Below are positions 63,232-64,000 of a stretch of DNA of 64,000 bases, one piece after another. Origin of the DNA: Proteles cristata cristata (Eukaryota > Chordata > Mammalia > Carnivora > Hyaenidae); contig JAESUZ010002594.1 of the NCBI GenBank assembly GCA_017311185.1, positions 558,001 through 622,000 of the forward strand, given 5' to 3'. Made by a program: the position numbers and the translations under genes. Position 1 is the stretch's first letter. Every line of letters starts with the position of its first letter. The notes below the pieces were generated by a model that made no database searches, was not told where the DNA came from, and saw only the letters and a program-made list of their open reading frames with translations.

Positions 63232-64000
63232 ACCCACTACCTTGCCACTTCTCCCTACGCAACTTGAATTTAAATGTTTCGTTTTAAAAACGTCATGAGT
63301 TAATTTGAACCAAAGCCATGCATGAAATTTTAACCTAATTAAGTAACAAAAAATTTTACTAGGTCATGAAACCCTGGGAAGGGAAGGTTCAAGATCTTGT
63401 GTTAGAGGCACCCAACCGACACTCATTCTATTGCCTTTCGGCCTTGAAAAATGTACTTCTTGGAAACCAACTTGACAAACTATCAAAAAAATTTTTAAAG
63501 GAACTCTAAAAAATAAAATAAAAATTTCAGTAAGAAAAAAGAAAAGAAAAATGTTCTTCTTTTTCTTTCTAATTAATAGCCACCTCCTCCCCAAACCCTA
63601 TATTCCAGGTGACTCTTGGGTCACTCAGTTTTACTTGGACAAATAGCAGGTGCTCATTGGGATGATGGCTTCCTGGGATTACTCGAAAGCTATGAGAGTA
63701 CTTTGTTAATTGTAGCTGCCAGAGCCCCCATCATATGAACTTTAAATCAATCAATCAATCAACAATTAACTGGCTATGTCCTTATTTAGAAGTGGTCTCA
63801 TGGCTTGCTGGTGTTTGGTCTCACTCCTTCTTAGGTCCTGAAATTAAGGCTTTTATAGGGCCAGTACCAGTTCCAGAGATCAGACAGGTAGTCCAGATTC
63901 CATCAGGTCTAAATGAAGAAAAGTGAAAGGATCTAGAATCATACAGCCTGAGAGTAGAATGGCTTTCAAACCACCAACATTTGATGATGCAATATTCAAA
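63232..64000. other. Flank beyond PSMB4, no gene seen
   Basis: AT-rich sequence. Frames at 63364-63594 and 63735-63926 have no recognisable features. In human SELENBP1 lies on this side; no exon of it was seen. Confidence 0.45.

Overview
The window is mammalian nuclear DNA, almost certainly from a cat-family (felid) carnivore. About sixty copies of one carnivore tRNA-derived SINE are scattered on both strands, with the head, B-box-like motif, CT-rich body and A-rich tail of the felid type. The split genes and CpG islands are vertebrate in character. The order POGZ next to PSMB4 matches human 1q21.3, reversed in orientation here; that synteny is from general knowledge.

Layout. Bases 1-6.1 kb are gene-poor flank built from SINEs, an old L2 fragment and an old MaLR-type LTR. 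A CpG island at about 6.13-7.2 kb holds the POGZ promoter and its non-coding exon 1 (donor after 6587). Intron 1 (6588-28506) is very large and rich in transposons. It contains a decayed hAT-Charlie element (8319-10079) and, directly after it, a pogo/Tigger DNA transposon (10427-12958) with an open transposase frame of 549 codons. POGZ coding exons 2-19 run from 28508 to 55807 on the + strand. Every exon boundary was placed at a GT/AG pair with matching phase, and the joined reading frame is 1414 residues, against 1410 in human. The 3' UTR ends near 57.25 kb.

PSMB4 (proteasome subunit beta type-4, the beta-7 position) lies convergently on the - strand in seven coding exons between 62030 and 59524, 264 residues, with its own CpG-rich promoter at about 61.7-62.26 kb. 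The two genes' 3' ends are about 2.1 kb apart. The last 1.7 kb is SINE-bearing flank with no gene seen.

POGZ is a chromatin and mitotic regulator with zinc fingers, an HP1-binding finger-like region, and a C-terminal half derived from a pogo transposase. PSMB4 is a housekeeping 20S proteasome subunit. Nothing suggests they share a pathway, but both promoters carry the same 11-base ETS-type motif.

Points most worth a second look: (1) the uninterrupted Tigger transposase inside intron 1 of a gene that is itself a tamed pogo transposase; (2) a tandem duplication of about 55 bp that copies the POGZ exon 14 splice donor; (3) a SINE ending 40 bp before the start-codon exon of POGZ, flanked by a duplicated stretch resembling the acceptor tract; (4) a young, uniform SINE subfamily whose copies have near-perfect target-site duplications.
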